A stretch of 64,000 bases of DNA from assembly GCA_030431975.1 (NCBI GenBank), contig JAUIHP010000013.1, positions 1 to 64,000 of the forward strand, in the 5' to 3' direction. Position numbers and translations under genes: made by a program. This stretch comes from a bacterium. Its GTDB lineage: Bacteria > Eisenbacteria > RBG-16-71-46 > CAIMUX01. This document shows positions 1-8,260 of the stretch, one piece after another; position 1 is the stretch's first letter; every line of letters begins with the position of its first letter. The notes under the pieces are model-generated. The model was not told where the DNA came from. It saw only the letters and a program-made list of their open reading frames with translations, and made no database searches.

Positions 1-1227
1 CACGTATTCCTTCGTCAGGTCCGATGTGATCATCTCTGCCTGTCGGTTGCCCCGTCCCAGAGACAAGGTGACCCGCACCGAACTCGAACGGAACTCCTCG
101 TCGAGCTTTTCCGTGTCGGCCGGAACGCAAGTCCCATCGGCAAAGATCGTTTCTCCGCCGATTCTCAGTGAGACGGAATCGGCAGACAGGGGAACGCCCG
201 CGTTGCCCGCGGCGGAAAGGATTCGTCCCCAGTTCGCATCGCCGCCGGCCAAGGCAGTCTTGACCAGGTTGGAACAGGCCACCGCCGACGCCACACGTTG
301 CGCTTCTTCTTCTGTTTTCGCTCCCTCGACCGAAACGACCATCAGGCGTTGACTCCCCTCGCCATCCCGAACGATCTGCGTCGCCAGACTTCGACAAACC
401 GTGCGGACCGCTGCCTCGACTCTTTCCAAGATGGGATCGTCGTCAAGTACGGTCGCCCGGTTCTTCATCCCGCCGGCGAGGAGAAGAACGGTGTCGTTCG
501 TGCTGGTGTCCCCGTCGACGGAGATGGCGTTGAACGAGCGCTGCACACTTCGGGAAAGGATGCCCTGCAGCGCCTCCTGCTCGATGGGCAGATCGGTGGC
601 AATGACCGCGAGCATGGTGGCCATGTTCGGATGAATCATGCCCGACCCTTTGGCCACGCCTCCGACGACGAATGTCTCCTTGCTGGACCCCAAACAACGA
701 GCCTCGAGCGCAAAGGACTTTGGCACGGTGTCCGTCGTCATGATGGCTTGCGCAACAGCTTCGTTCGAATCGGACAGCGACTCCGACGCGAGCTCGATTC
801 CTCGAAGAACCTTCTCAATCGGCAACGACTCGCCGATGACGCCGGTCGAAAGCACCAGAGCGGGGCCGCCCAGTCGTTGTTCCAGTTTGGCCGACATCGC
901 CTGAGCATCCCGGTCACCCGTAAGTCCGGTCAGCGCATTGGCATTTCCGCTGTTGATGACGACGGACTTCGCGCGGCCGTTTTCTTTCAGCACGCTCTTG
1001 CACAACTTCACCGGCGCTGCCGGGAACTCATTTTTGGTGAACACACCGGCGCAGGACCTGGGTTGATCGGCCGTGATCACCGCAAGATCCAGTCGAGGCG
1101 CCGGCTGCACTCCCGTCGCGGTGGCTCCCCCGCGAAGCCCGGGTACGGAAAGAATGCCGCCTCCCGGAATCTCGACGAGCTCGACTTCATCCGACGGTGG
1201 TTGGGTTTCAATGGGAAGCAACGACAT
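1..1227 (-). CDS. argJ: Bifunctional ornithine acetyltransferase / N-acetylglutamate synthase ArgJ (3' end cut by window edge)
   Basis: Reading down from an ATG at 1227 gives 409 codons without a stop to the window edge. The family normally ends a few residues beyond the last visible motif (SDLTKEY), so almost all of it is present. ArgJ moves the acetyl group from N-acetylornithine to glutamate, closing the cyclic arginine pathway, and many forms also use acetyl-CoA. The autocleavage signature KGSGMIHPNMATML is intact near residue 195; its Thr becomes the nucleophile of the beta chain. NSGNANALTG, DGDTSTNDT and GDANWGRI are also family hallmarks. A GGAGTGGAG ribosome site precedes the ATG. 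The gene starts 20 bp inside the 3' end of the upstream GNAT gene and is the last visible member of the argC-B-D-GNAT-J operon. Confidence 0.96.
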   Translation of the reverse strand, partial: MSLLPIETQPPSDEVELVEIPGGGILSVPGLRGGATATGVQPAPRLDLAVITADQPRSCAGVFTKNEFPAAPVKLCKSVLKENGRAKSVVINSGNANALTGLTGDRDAQAMSAKLEQRLGGPALVLSTGVIGESLPIEKVLRGIELASESLSDSNEAVAQAIMTTDTVPKSFALEARCLGSSKETFVVGGVAKGSGMIHPNMATMLAVIATDLPIEQEALQGILSRSVQRSFNAISVDGDTSTNDTVLLLAGGMKNRATVLDDDPILERVEAAVRTVCRSLATQIVRDGEGSQRLMVVSVEGAKTEEEAQRVASAVACSNLVKTALAGGDANWGRILSAAGNAGVPLSADSVSLRIGGETIFADGTCVPADTEKLDEEFRSSSVRVTLSLGRGNRQAEMITSDLTKEYV

Positions 1228-1822
1228 CGCGCTCCACTCCTACTTCTGAGACTTGTGTTGTCTGGAGGTCCTCGACCGCTCTTTGTGCTTCCGTTGCCAG
1301 GGCTTCACGAGGTGGCACCGCAATCGGCAGAACCATCTCGACACGAGTTCCCGGCTTGGCCCGTGACATCCCGTCCTCACCCTTCCGCGGAACTCGGCGA
1401 AAGCCATACCTACGAAAAAAGTCCGGGTGTCGGGTCACGCAGATGAGCCCCCGTCCGCTACGTCGGGCCTGGCGAATGAGTCTCTTGACGAGCCGCTCCG
1501 CCAACCCAAACCCTCGCCACTTTCTGGAAACGATGAGCCCCCGAAGTTCGCACGTACCCTTGTCGAGAGCACGAAGCGAGGCCGACGCCACAACGCGTCC
1601 ATCCGTACGAACGACAGCCGTGGAATGAAGATTCTTCTGGATCTCCGTGAAGCCCTGCGGAACCACATCCTCGATGTTGGCCAGGAAGAGCCGGGCCAGG
1701 GAGCTGACGTCCTTTCGACGGGCTTTCCCGATGACAAAGGTGTGGGACTTGTCTTCGCTCTCGTCGTGGGGAGCAGAAGACGCCCAAAAGATGGTTGTCG
1801 ATGTCCGTTTTCTTGGAGACAC
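1208..1822 (-). CDS. GNAT acetyltransferase, short N-acetylglutamate-synthase-like
   Basis: 204 residues from a GTG start. The GNAT fold runs from about residue 28 (HTFVIGKARRKDV) to 165. Motif A is visible as CELRGLIVSRKWRGFGLAE (the acetyl-CoA loop RGFGLAE), followed by HPDFFRRYGF, which matches the FFARHGF-type segment of short actinobacterial N-acetylglutamate synthases. Lying between argD and argJ and overlapping argJ by 20 bp, it most likely supplies N-acetylglutamate to prime the cycle; this is inferred from fold plus context. The first 25 residues are poorly conserved-looking and a start further in is possible. It could instead be a generic GNAT of another specificity. The gap to argD is only 9 bp. 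Confidence 0.85.
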   Translation of the reverse strand: MSPRKRTSTTIFWASSAPHDESEDKSHTFVIGKARRKDVSSLARLFLANIEDVVPQGFTEIQKNLHSTAVVRTDGRVVASASLRALDKGTCELRGLIVSRKWRGFGLAERLVKRLIRQARRSGRGLICVTRHPDFFRRYGFRRVPRKGEDGMSRAKPGTRVEMVLPIAVPPREALATEAQRAVEDLQTTQVSEVGVERDVVASH

Positions 1823-1831
1823 GTCAGTACC

Positions 1832-3139
1832 TCAGTTCGACTGTTTGAGCCGGTGAAACGCCCGACTCAATCGTTCTACGGCGATCTTGATTTCGGTGTC
1901 AGAGATGGTCAGCGGCGGCAGAAGGCGAACCGTTTCCCTCTCCGCCGTCAGGATCAAGAGATCTTCTTCGTATGCCGCGGCAACGACGTCCGCCGGGTTT
2001 TCCTCCGTCGTCAGGCCGATCATGAGACCGCGCCCGCGGATCGTTTGAACGAAAGGAAGCCGGGCGCTTTCCAACTGCCGGACGAACTCCCGCCCTTTGC
2101 GTTCGACTTCCCGGAGAAACGTCGACTCCTTGATTTGTCGAACGACGGCGAGCGCCACCGCGGTCGCCAAGGGTCCTCCTCCAAAGGTGGTGCCATGACA
2201 GCCCGGATACAGGCTGGTCGCTACAGACTCCGTCATGAGCACGGCCCCCAACGGCAGTCCCGCTGCGAGCGGTTTCGACGACGCCAGAAGATCCGGGATC
2301 GTCCCGGTATGCTCGTGCGCCCACAGACGACCGGTGCGGCCGAGTCCGCACTGCACCTCGTCGAAGATCAGGAGCGCTCCGGTTTCATCACAGCGGCGAC
2401 GAATCGCCCGCAGCCACTCACTCGACGCAATACGAACGCCGCCCTCTCCCTGGACAGGCTCGACGATGACGGCCGCCGTCGTGTTGTCGACCGCGCTCAG
2501 CGCGGAGGAGTCCTCCCACGGCACCCGGTGAAACTCCGCCGGCATAGGTCCGGACGGATGCTTGTAGTCCAGTCGGTCCGTGGCCGCCAAGGCACCCATG
2601 GTCCGTCCGTGAAACGAGCCCTCGGTATAGACGACGCCGCGACGCGACTCCCCTCCGTGAATCCGCGCAAACTTGATCGCCGCCTCGACCGCTTCGGTCC
2701 CCGAGTTGCAAAAGAAGACCCGGTCTGCGAACGACGTGCGGCAAAGCTCCTCTGCCAGCAGGATCGGCGCTCGTGTGTTGTAGAGGTTCGACGTGTGAAT
2801 GAGGCCACGGGTCGCGGCATGAACCAGGGTTTGGATCACGGTCGGCGAGGAGTGGCCGAGCGAGTTCACCCCAATTCCGCTGGTCAGATCCAACCAACGG
2901 CGGCCCGCGTCATCGACGACGTAGGACCCCTCTCCCTCCTCGAGAACGAACGGTGGCCGGGAGTAAGTGGGCGCAAGATAGCGCGCCGCAAGATCGGAGA
3001 TCTCCGGACCGCTGTCTTTCGAGAGCAGTGCTGCCTGCTTCATGGTGACGGTCGGATCCGGCTTTACGGGCGCTATGCCTGTGGTTACATCTGTGGCTGC
3101 GGTTGCGCCTATGGCTGTGGTTGTGGCTGAAGAAGTCAT
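1832..3139 (-). CDS. argD: Acetylornithine aminotransferase
   Basis: 435 residues, class III PLP aminotransferase that converts N-acetylglutamate semialdehyde to N-acetylornithine. Seen: the PLP phosphate-binding segment FCNSGTEAVEAAIKFAR, the GSFHGRT motif, IFDEVQCGLGRTG with the PLP-contacting Asp, the Schiff-base lysine segment SKPLAAGLPLGA, and HGTTFGG. The start is the ATG at 3139 because AAAGGAG lies just upstream; a longer in-frame extension to 3283 would run towards argB and lacks such a site. The first 45 residues are a Thr/Ala-rich low-complexity leader before the normal enzyme begins. The same enzyme often also serves as succinyldiaminopimelate aminotransferase, which sequence alone cannot decide. 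Confidence 0.95.
   Translation of the reverse strand: MTSSATTTAIGATAATDVTTGIAPVKPDPTVTMKQAALLSKDSGPEISDLAARYLAPTYSRPPFVLEEGEGSYVVDDAGRRWLDLTSGIGVNSLGHSSPTVIQTLVHAATRGLIHTSNLYNTRAPILLAEELCRTSFADRVFFCNSGTEAVEAAIKFARIHGGESRRGVVYTEGSFHGRTMGALAATDRLDYKHPSGPMPAEFHRVPWEDSSALSAVDNTTAAVIVEPVQGEGGVRIASSEWLRAIRRRCDETGALLIFDEVQCGLGRTGRLWAHEHTGTIPDLLASSKPLAAGLPLGAVLMTESVATSLYPGCHGTTFGGGPLATAVALAVVRQIKESTFLREVERKGREFVRQLESARLPFVQTIRGRGLMIGLTTEENPADVVAAAYEEDLLILTAERETVRLLPPLTISDTEIKIAVERLSRAFHRLKQSN
3077..3129. repeat. Low-complexity GTGGCTGTGGTT-like tract in the argD leader
   Basis: Imperfect repetition of GTGGTT / GTGGCTG units over about 50 bp, encoding the Thr/Ala-rich start of ArgD. In frame and upstream of the enzyme core. 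Confidence 0.6.
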
Positions 3140-3245
3140 GTTTCTCCTTTGACGAAGCTCCTGCCCGGATCGGTTTGAATCGTTCCTCGGGAGGATGCTG
3201 ACTATCGTTTGACCTGTCGGTTGGCCTTGGTCCGGGTGGCCGCGA

Positions 3246-4085
3246 TTACGAGATGCCCGCGGGCGCGCCGAAACGGGGCTCACGCACGACGGTGGCGACG
3301 CCGTCCTTCAAAGTCCGAAGGCTTCCGATCCGGACCCGATCCACTCCACTGGCGAGAGCGGAGAGAGCGCCTTGAAGTTTGGGGATCATCCCTTCCGTGA
3401 TTTGTCCACGTGCGGACAGCGAAGCGATCCCCGACTCGTCGAGTGTGTCGAGAACGTTTCCGTTCATGAGGACTCCGGCCACACGACCGACGTACTCCAA
3501 AGTCTCTGCATCCAATCCGGACGCTACGGCCGCCGCGGCAAGGTCGGCATTGACATTGATCGGGGCGCCGTCATCTCCAAGCGAGACCGGAGCCACCACT
3601 GGAATCATTTCGTTCTCGAGAATGATGTCGAGCAGCTTGGTGTTGACCACAGGACGGGAGCCGACACGGCCGAACCGCGCGTCGTCCAGGGCCGACGTCA
3701 GCACACCTCCGTCGATTCCCGAGATACCGACGGCCGGGATACCGGCTTCTCGAAGTCGTACGACGATTTCTTTGTTCGTCTTGCCGGCAAGGGCCATGGT
3801 CACGGCTTCCAGGTCGGCCTCGTCCGTTACGCGGATGCCGTCCACCATTCGAGGCTCGAGACCCAGCCTCTCCTGAAGCGACGCAATATGGGGTCCGCCG
3901 CCATGAACGAGGACGACGTGACGAGTACGACTCTTCAGCTCGCAGACGTAGTCCGCCATGCCCTTGAGAAACGAGTCGTCCGTGAGGGCCGAACCGCCGA
4001 CTTTGACTACGAGCGGCCGGACCGACGATGAGCTGCTGCGCTTTCGCGGCTGGGCCATGAGTGTTGTCTTCTCGGTGGTTTTCAT
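3246..4085 (-). CDS. argB: Acetylglutamate kinase
   Basis: 279 residues of the amino-acid kinase family; phosphorylates N-acetylglutamate with ATP, second step of arginine synthesis. Visible motifs: KVGGSAL (ATP site lysine) at about residue 28, VLVHGGGPHI, VDGIRVTDE (acetylglutamate contact), INVNADLAAAAVA and the C-terminal EGMIPKL. The ATG overlaps the argC stop by 4 bp (ATGA) and AAGGAGG lies 7 bp upstream, so it is translationally coupled to argC. The first 20 residues include a short Ser run (SSSSS) before the core. Arginine-feedback forms carry an N-terminal helix; this leader is too Ser/Arg-rich to call. Confidence 0.96.
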   Translation of the reverse strand: MKTTEKTTLMAQPRKRSSSSSVRPLVVKVGGSALTDDSFLKGMADYVCELKSRTRHVVLVHGGGPHIASLQERLGLEPRMVDGIRVTDEADLEAVTMALAGKTNKEIVVRLREAGIPAVGISGIDGGVLTSALDDARFGRVGSRPVVNTKLLDIILENEMIPVVAPVSLGDDGAPINVNADLAAAAVASGLDAETLEYVGRVAGVLMNGNVLDTLDESGIASLSARGQITEGMIPKLQGALSALASGVDRVRIGSLRTLKDGVATVVREPRFGAPAGIS

Positions 4086-5305
4086 ACCGACGCCTCCTTG
4101 TCAGTCGAAATGCCCGCAAAGTGTTGAGCCTGGACGGCGAATGGCGCCTTCAGTCCGGTGGGCTCCGGCATCCCGAGCATCAGGTTCATGTTCTGCACCG
4201 CCTGTCCCGCGGCGCCCTTCTGAAGATTGTCGATGGCCGAGACCAGGACGACGTGATCCGATCCACGAACTTCATGGACGGAAATGACGACGCCGTTGGT
4301 GCCGACGGCCATGGCCATCTCGGCCACGGCTTCCGGGTCTTTCAGGACGCGAACAAAAGGTTCGTTGTCGTAACGCCCGGACAGGAGATCCCGGACTTGA
4401 TCCGCGTTGGCCCGGGTGGAGATGCAGATCGTGGAAAGTAGACCGCGTTCCACCGGCACGAGATGCGGATTGAACAGAACCTTGCCCGTCTTTAGGCATT
4501 GCTCCATCTCGGCCACGTGCCGGTGCGAGCGTCCCGGTTTGTAGGGTGCGACGTTTCCGTGAAGCGTGCAGAAATGCGTTCTCTCGGACGGAGCCACACC
4601 TGCGCCCGAAACGCCGGACTTTGCATCGACCATGACAATGTCGGTGATCAGGTCTTCTTGCTGCACCGGCAACAACGCCGTCAAGACCGAGGTCGGATAG
4701 CAGCCCGGGTTGGCCACGAACGAGGATCGAACGATGTCGTCCCGGAAGTGCTCTGTCAGCCCATAGGCCGCCGTTTCGGCAAGGGCCTGGGCACGCCGAC
4801 AGCCATAGACTTCCTCGTGGATCTCCTTGCTGCGGATCCTGTGGTCTCCGGAAAGGTCGATGACCCTCACGCCCTTGGCGCAGAGTTCAGCAGCCATGCT
4901 TCCGCCCTGGCCCGACGGCATACAGAGGAAGGCAATGTCCGGCGAACTCGAGCCGAGTTCTTCCGGATCGATCAGCGGAAGCGCAGGCGCGTCTCCGACG
5001 AGATCACAAAGTTGTTGGCCTGCGGCTCTTCGGGACGTTCCGGCGATGAGATCGACGTGGGGATGGGTCCACAGAATCGACGCCAGCTCCCGTCCCGAAT
5101 ACCCCGTGGCGCCGGCAATGGCAACGCGAGGAAGATGGGCCGAGGAGTTTCTGGACCTGGTGCCCACCTCACTCGTCTTGATCCCGGTTGACCGGTCAGT
5201 TGGGGTTCGTTTCGACTCGGTTCTTTCGTCGATTCTTTCGTCGGCCCTTTCGTCGGCTCTTTCCGAGGTCGGCGTTCGAGTCGAAGCCGTTGCTTCTGCG
5301 GGCAT
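4082..5305 (-). CDS. argC: N-acetyl-gamma-glutamyl-phosphate reductase
   Basis: 407 residues; reduces N-acetylglutamyl phosphate to the semialdehyde with NADPH. The Rossmann loop is VAIAGATGYSGREL at about residue 62, and the catalytic cysteine sits in ANPGCYPTS. The conserved GVSGAG loop and the HLVPVERGLL segment follow. The ATG at 5305 is chosen for its GGAAGGA site 5-6 bp upstream; an upstream GTG at 5347 has none. The first 60 residues are extra compared with the usual roughly 345-residue enzyme and contain a DER/TESK tandem repeat. It is the first gene of the arg operon, reading away from the shared region with the sigma-54 regulator. Confidence 0.96.
   Translation of the reverse strand: MPAEATASTRTPTSERADERADERIDERTESKRTPTDRSTGIKTSEVGTRSRNSSAHLPRVAIAGATGYSGRELASILWTHPHVDLIAGTSRRAAGQQLCDLVGDAPALPLIDPEELGSSSPDIAFLCMPSGQGGSMAAELCAKGVRVIDLSGDHRIRSKEIHEEVYGCRRAQALAETAAYGLTEHFRDDIVRSSFVANPGCYPTSVLTALLPVQQEDLITDIVMVDAKSGVSGAGVAPSERTHFCTLHGNVAPYKPGRSHRHVAEMEQCLKTGKVLFNPHLVPVERGLLSTICISTRANADQVRDLLSGRYDNEPFVRVLKDPEAVAEMAMAVGTNGVVISVHEVRGSDHVVLVSAIDNLQKGAAGQAVQNMNLMLGMPEPTGLKAPFAVQAQHFAGISTDKEASV
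5221..5268. repeat. 12-bp tandem repeat in the argC leader
   Basis: Four adjoining 12-bp units of the form YTCTTTCGTCGR/CCCTTTCGTCGG, the last one degenerate. They encode the repeated ADER/IDER residues of the ArgC N-terminal extension and keep frame. Confidence 0.8.
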
Positions 5306-5469
5306 AGGTCCTTCCTTGATCTTTCCTTGATTTCGCACGAGCCGCACCGAAGTCCTGACCTGTCGGCACTCAACTTCGCCCGGGGACTGGGCACCGCGTC
5401 ACTCGGCCTCCCTCCAAGGAAGAGACAACTTCCATGCCACCGTTCCCTTGACCGGCCCAGGCCGAAACC

Positions 5470-5537
5470 GGGACACTGGTGTCCCATCGTATGAGACACA
5501 AGTGACCCATCAGGAGTGAACGAGACACAGTTGTCCC
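5470..5537. promoter_or_regulatory. Three tandem 16-bp inverted repeats between argC and the sigma-54 activator
   Basis: Copy 1 at 5470-5485 is a perfect palindrome, GGGACAC-TG-GTGTCCC. Copy 2 at 5493-5508 is GAGACAC-AA-GTGACCC. Copy 3 at 5522-5537 is GAGACAC-AG-TTGTCCC. Centre spacings are 23 and 29 bp. The pattern GRGACAC-N2-KTGWCCC looks like a dimeric regulator's operator cluster. It sits where promoters of argC (minus) and the activator (plus) should lie, and copy 3 is within the first codons of the activator as read from the GTG at 5516. It does not resemble the AT-rich ArgR box. Confidence 0.7.
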
Positions 5538-6964
5538 AAACCAAGAAGACACCGGAAACTCCCCTGGTCTGGACGGTCGGATGCGCTGCGGCCAGATCCT
5601 CGTTGGCAGCGGCCGGATTGGCACTCCGGAGCAAACGAAGTGTTTCTCAGAGCCTGAAACGCGACGGGTCCCGACCGCGGGCCATCATCATTCACCGCGC
5701 GGCGCTGCCACGTTCGGAGGTCGCGGCGTCCCTCCGCCAGCTCCGGCGGAACTGGCCTCTCGTCGACATCCTTCTCTGGGCGCCCGATGCATCCGGGGAG
5801 TACGTCCGAAGCTCCCTTCAAGCCGGCGCCATCGACGTGGTGCTGAGTCGAAGCCCGGAACGGCTGGCGGAAGTCGCGAAGAGCACCGTCGCGGACCAGA
5901 AGTTTCTGCCTCGCTCGACAGGTTCGCGCGGAGGTGAAACCAAGACCCGGTTCGAGGGCCTGGTCAGCCGCAGCCAACGCATGTGGGACCTCTTCGACTT
6001 GTGCGTTCGAATTGCCCCGACTGAGGCAACGGTCCTGATCGAAGGAGAGACCGGTACCGGGAAGGAACTGGTCGCTCGGGCCATTCATCGTCGCTCGGGC
6101 CGCAAGGGACGATTCGTCCCACTGAACTGCGGCGCCATCCCGACAGAGCTCGTCGACTCTGAACTGTTCGGACACGAGAAGGGTTCATTCACGGGAGCGA
6201 CGGTTCGCAAGGACGGAATGTTCCGGCACGCCGAAGGCGGGACCATCTTTCTGGACGAGATCGGCAGCATCGCCGAACCGACGCAGGTCCGACTTCTACG
6301 CACACTGCAGGAAGGAATGGTTCGGCCGGTCGGCGCCAATGAAGAGGTTCCGATCGACGTTCGGGTCATCGCTGCCAGTAGCGAGCCGCTCGAGGCCATG
6401 GTCGAGGAGGAAAGGTTCCGGTCCGATCTACTCTACCGGCTCGACGTGATCCGCCTACAGCTGCCCGCGCTACGGCAGCGTCCCGAAGACATCATCTTTC
6501 TCTTCGCCCAGTTTTCGGCAACCACTGCGAAGCGCTATCAGGTGGAGCGCCCGGAGGTGGATGAGTCCTTCCTCGATGCTCTCACTGGCTACGACTGGCC
6601 CGGCAACGTGCGCCAGCTCGAGAACTTCACCGAACGCCTCATCCTGACCCATCCGAGCTCAGCTCAACTCGATGCCAGTCACTTCACTCGGCTTGTGCAA
6701 CATGATGCCCAGGTCACTGGACAGACAAATGAGCCGACAGATGTCATGAATCACCCGGAACTGCATGATCTCAACGCATCAGGCTCGCTGGATGAAGTGG
6801 TGGGCCGAGTCGTGGAAGCTACCGAGGAGAAGTACCTTCGCGAGTGCCTGCGTCGAAATCGAGGCCGCATGGAACAGACGGCAGAGGCCGCCGGCATCAG
6901 TCGCCGCACCCTTCTTCGGAAACTGCAGAAGCATGGCATCGACAAGATGGAGTTTCGTCGCTAG
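5516..6964 (+). CDS. Sigma-54-dependent transcriptional activator with degenerate receiver domain
   Basis: 482 residues. Residues 1-125 have the length and alternation of a receiver domain but no phosphorylatable Asp at the beta-3 end (AIIIHRA). The AAA+ domain runs from about residue 145 to 375, with Walker A GETGTGKE, the sigma-54 contact loop GSFTGA (usually GAFTGA), Walker B GGTIFLDEIG and the arginine finger region FRSDLLYRLDV. A Fis-type helix-turn-helix is at the end (EQTAEAAGISRRTLLRKL). The GTG start at 5516 has AGGA too close to it, and a later TTG at 5531 is possible. The gene is divergent from the arg operon with operator-like repeats between, so it may control itself and/or arg genes. 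What it senses is unknown. Confidence 0.92.
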   Translation: MNETQLSQTKKTPETPLVWTVGCAAARSSLAAAGLALRSKRSVSQSLKRDGSRPRAIIIHRAALPRSEVAASLRQLRRNWPLVDILLWAPDASGEYVRSSLQAGAIDVVLSRSPERLAEVAKSTVADQKFLPRSTGSRGGETKTRFEGLVSRSQRMWDLFDLCVRIAPTEATVLIEGETGTGKELVARAIHRRSGRKGRFVPLNCGAIPTELVDSELFGHEKGSFTGATVRKDGMFRHAEGGTIFLDEIGSIAEPTQVRLLRTLQEGMVRPVGANEEVPIDVRVIAASSEPLEAMVEEERFRSDLLYRLDVIRLQLPALRQRPEDIIFLFAQFSATTAKRYQVERPEVDESFLDALTGYDWPGNVRQLENFTERLILTHPSSAQLDASHFTRLVQHDAQVTGQTNEPTDVMNHPELHDLNASGSLDEVVGRVVEATEEKYLRECLRRNRGRMEQTAEAAGISRRTLLRKLQKHGIDKMEFRR

Positions 6965-6980
6965 CCCGAACCTGCGGGCA

Positions 6981-7021
6981 GAAAAAAGCGACCGACGCCC
7001 CCTGTCCGAGGGCGTCGGTCG
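6981..7021 (-). terminator. Intrinsic terminator of the beta-barrel gene
   Basis: A perfect 12-bp stem (6989-7000 with 7010-7021) with a 9-nt loop. On the minus strand it is followed by a run of six T (6982-6987 as A on plus). It lies downstream of the barrel gene stop at 7073. On the plus strand, after the sigma-54 regulator, the T-run is missing, though the stem may still help end that transcript. Confidence 0.85.
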
Positions 7022-7072
7022 TGATGATGGGAAGACTCGAAGTACGCGGGGGTTCTGCGCTTTCGAGTACGA

Positions 7073-8260
7073 CTATTTGTCTCCCATCATCATCCCGTGA
7101 GACGAGCCCCCGAAACTTCGGGAGATCGAGAAGTTGACTACGTAGTCGGCGAAGGCTGCGTCTCCCTGAACCCACTCTCCCGACGAAGCTGTGCGCTCTT
7201 TGTCGGAAACGCTCTGCGTACGATTGCGGTAAAGCGCGATCGGCACGTTGAGCGACAAGTTCCAAACGTGTTGATTGAGAGACAACCCCGGCTCGATCGA
7301 AATCGCATACCCGGGACGACGGCGTCCGTCGCTGCCCCCGATGAGGTCTTCACTCGGAATCCCCTCAAAACGTCCACCAAGGCTTGCTGAAAGTCCGTGC
7401 GCCGGAAGGGCCGCGTAGTTCATGCCCATCCGGAACGAGTACTGGTCCGCGACCGAATGAAACGTCGTCGCGTTGTGCTGGGTATCGTTGACTTCCGTCG
7501 GAGTGAAGAGATAGAAGCCGTTGAAGTAACCCGAGAAACTCCGTGAGAACGCGCTGTATGCCTGACTGCGAAGGGCAAATCCCCAAGCGCCGTCACCGAG
7601 CTGGATAGACTGATCGACCGCTTTGGTGACGAGCGAGTCCGCGCCGTCACTCCCCATCTTGTGGAACGTGTCCTGAACGTTGGAATCGCCGGTCGGCGTC
7701 TTGATTCCGAGCCCGAGGGAGAAGTTCGTGCGATGGCCTTTGGCCGGATCGAGCATCCAGTAGTCGGCGGAAAGCCGCACATCGCCGAGACCGTAGCTTC
7801 CGGTGTTGAACCGTTGCTGGCCGGGGTTGCTGCCGATGCTGTTGCCGTAGTGCTCGTAGAGCGACGAGCGATCGTAGTAGATCAGGGGAACGTTGATCGT
7901 GAGCTGCGTCCGGCGGTTCAGCGAGTAACTGATTCCGAGATCCATCGCGTGGTTGATGTTGATGACTTCGGTCCCGTCATCGACGCGGTGACTTTCTTCA
8001 TGGTCCCCCCGGAAGTGGCGGAACGAACGAAAGTACTGGTAGGAAGCGGAGGCGTCCCACCGTCCTTCGACCAACGGACCACTGACCATGGAACCGTTGG
8101 ACATGGACATGTGTCCGGCATCACCGCAGGACATAGGCCGGACGGCCACACATCCCTGGGCTTGCACGGACTCACCGATCGTCAGCAGGCAGAGGGCAAG
8201 GGCGGCTCCGATCATGGCCACCGGAAGGTCAAATCTAGGTCTAGGTTTCGAGAGCTTCAT
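7073..8260 (-). CDS. Outer-membrane beta-barrel protein, function unknown
   Basis: 395 residues. A signal peptide is clear (basic start, VAMIGAALALCLLTIG, cleavage near SVQAQG). The mature protein begins with a Cys/Met/His-rich stretch (MSCGDAGHMSMSNGSM). It continues as alternating polar/hydrophobic strands with many aromatic-ending repeats (SLGLGIKTPTGDSN, LSASLGGRFEG, NFSISRSF), as in the transporter-type barrel families that include phenol-degradation MetA-like proteins. The ATG at 8260 has GGAG 9 bp upstream; the in-frame GTG at 8275 has no site. The C-terminus is again Met-rich (GMMMGDK). The Met/His content could suggest metal binding, but nothing nearby confirms it. Confidence 0.75.
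   Translation of the reverse strand: MKLSKPRPRFDLPVAMIGAALALCLLTIGESVQAQGCVAVRPMSCGDAGHMSMSNGSMVSGPLVEGRWDASASYQYFRSFRHFRGDHEESHRVDDGTEVININHAMDLGISYSLNRRTQLTINVPLIYYDRSSLYEHYGNSIGSNPGQQRFNTGSYGLGDVRLSADYWMLDPAKGHRTNFSLGLGIKTPTGDSNVQDTFHKMGSDGADSLVTKAVDQSIQLGDGAWGFALRSQAYSAFSRSFSGYFNGFYLFTPTEVNDTQHNATTFHSVADQYSFRMGMNYAALPAHGLSASLGGRFEGIPSEDLIGGSDGRRRPGYAISIEPGLSLNQHVWNLSLNVPIALYRNRTQSVSDKERTASSGEWVQGDAAFADYVVNFSISRSFGGSSHGMMMGDK

Noticed and set aside
298-1446. Long plus-strand open frame across the argJ region
   Set aside because: It is antisense to argJ and the GNAT gene, both with clear family motifs, and its translation is Arg/Ser-rich with no family likeness.
1427-3130. 567-codon plus-strand open frame opposite argD
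   Set aside because: Antisense of a high-GC coding region; argD on the other strand has every PLP-enzyme motif.
3140-3283. N-terminal extension of ArgD to 3283
   Set aside because: The ATG at 3139 has a strong ribosome site and the added residues are unlike the family; the longer start lacks a site.
5306-5515. ArgR (ARG box) sites before argC
   Set aside because: No AT-rich 18-bp ARG box was found; the only clear palindromes are the GC-rich 16-bp repeats.
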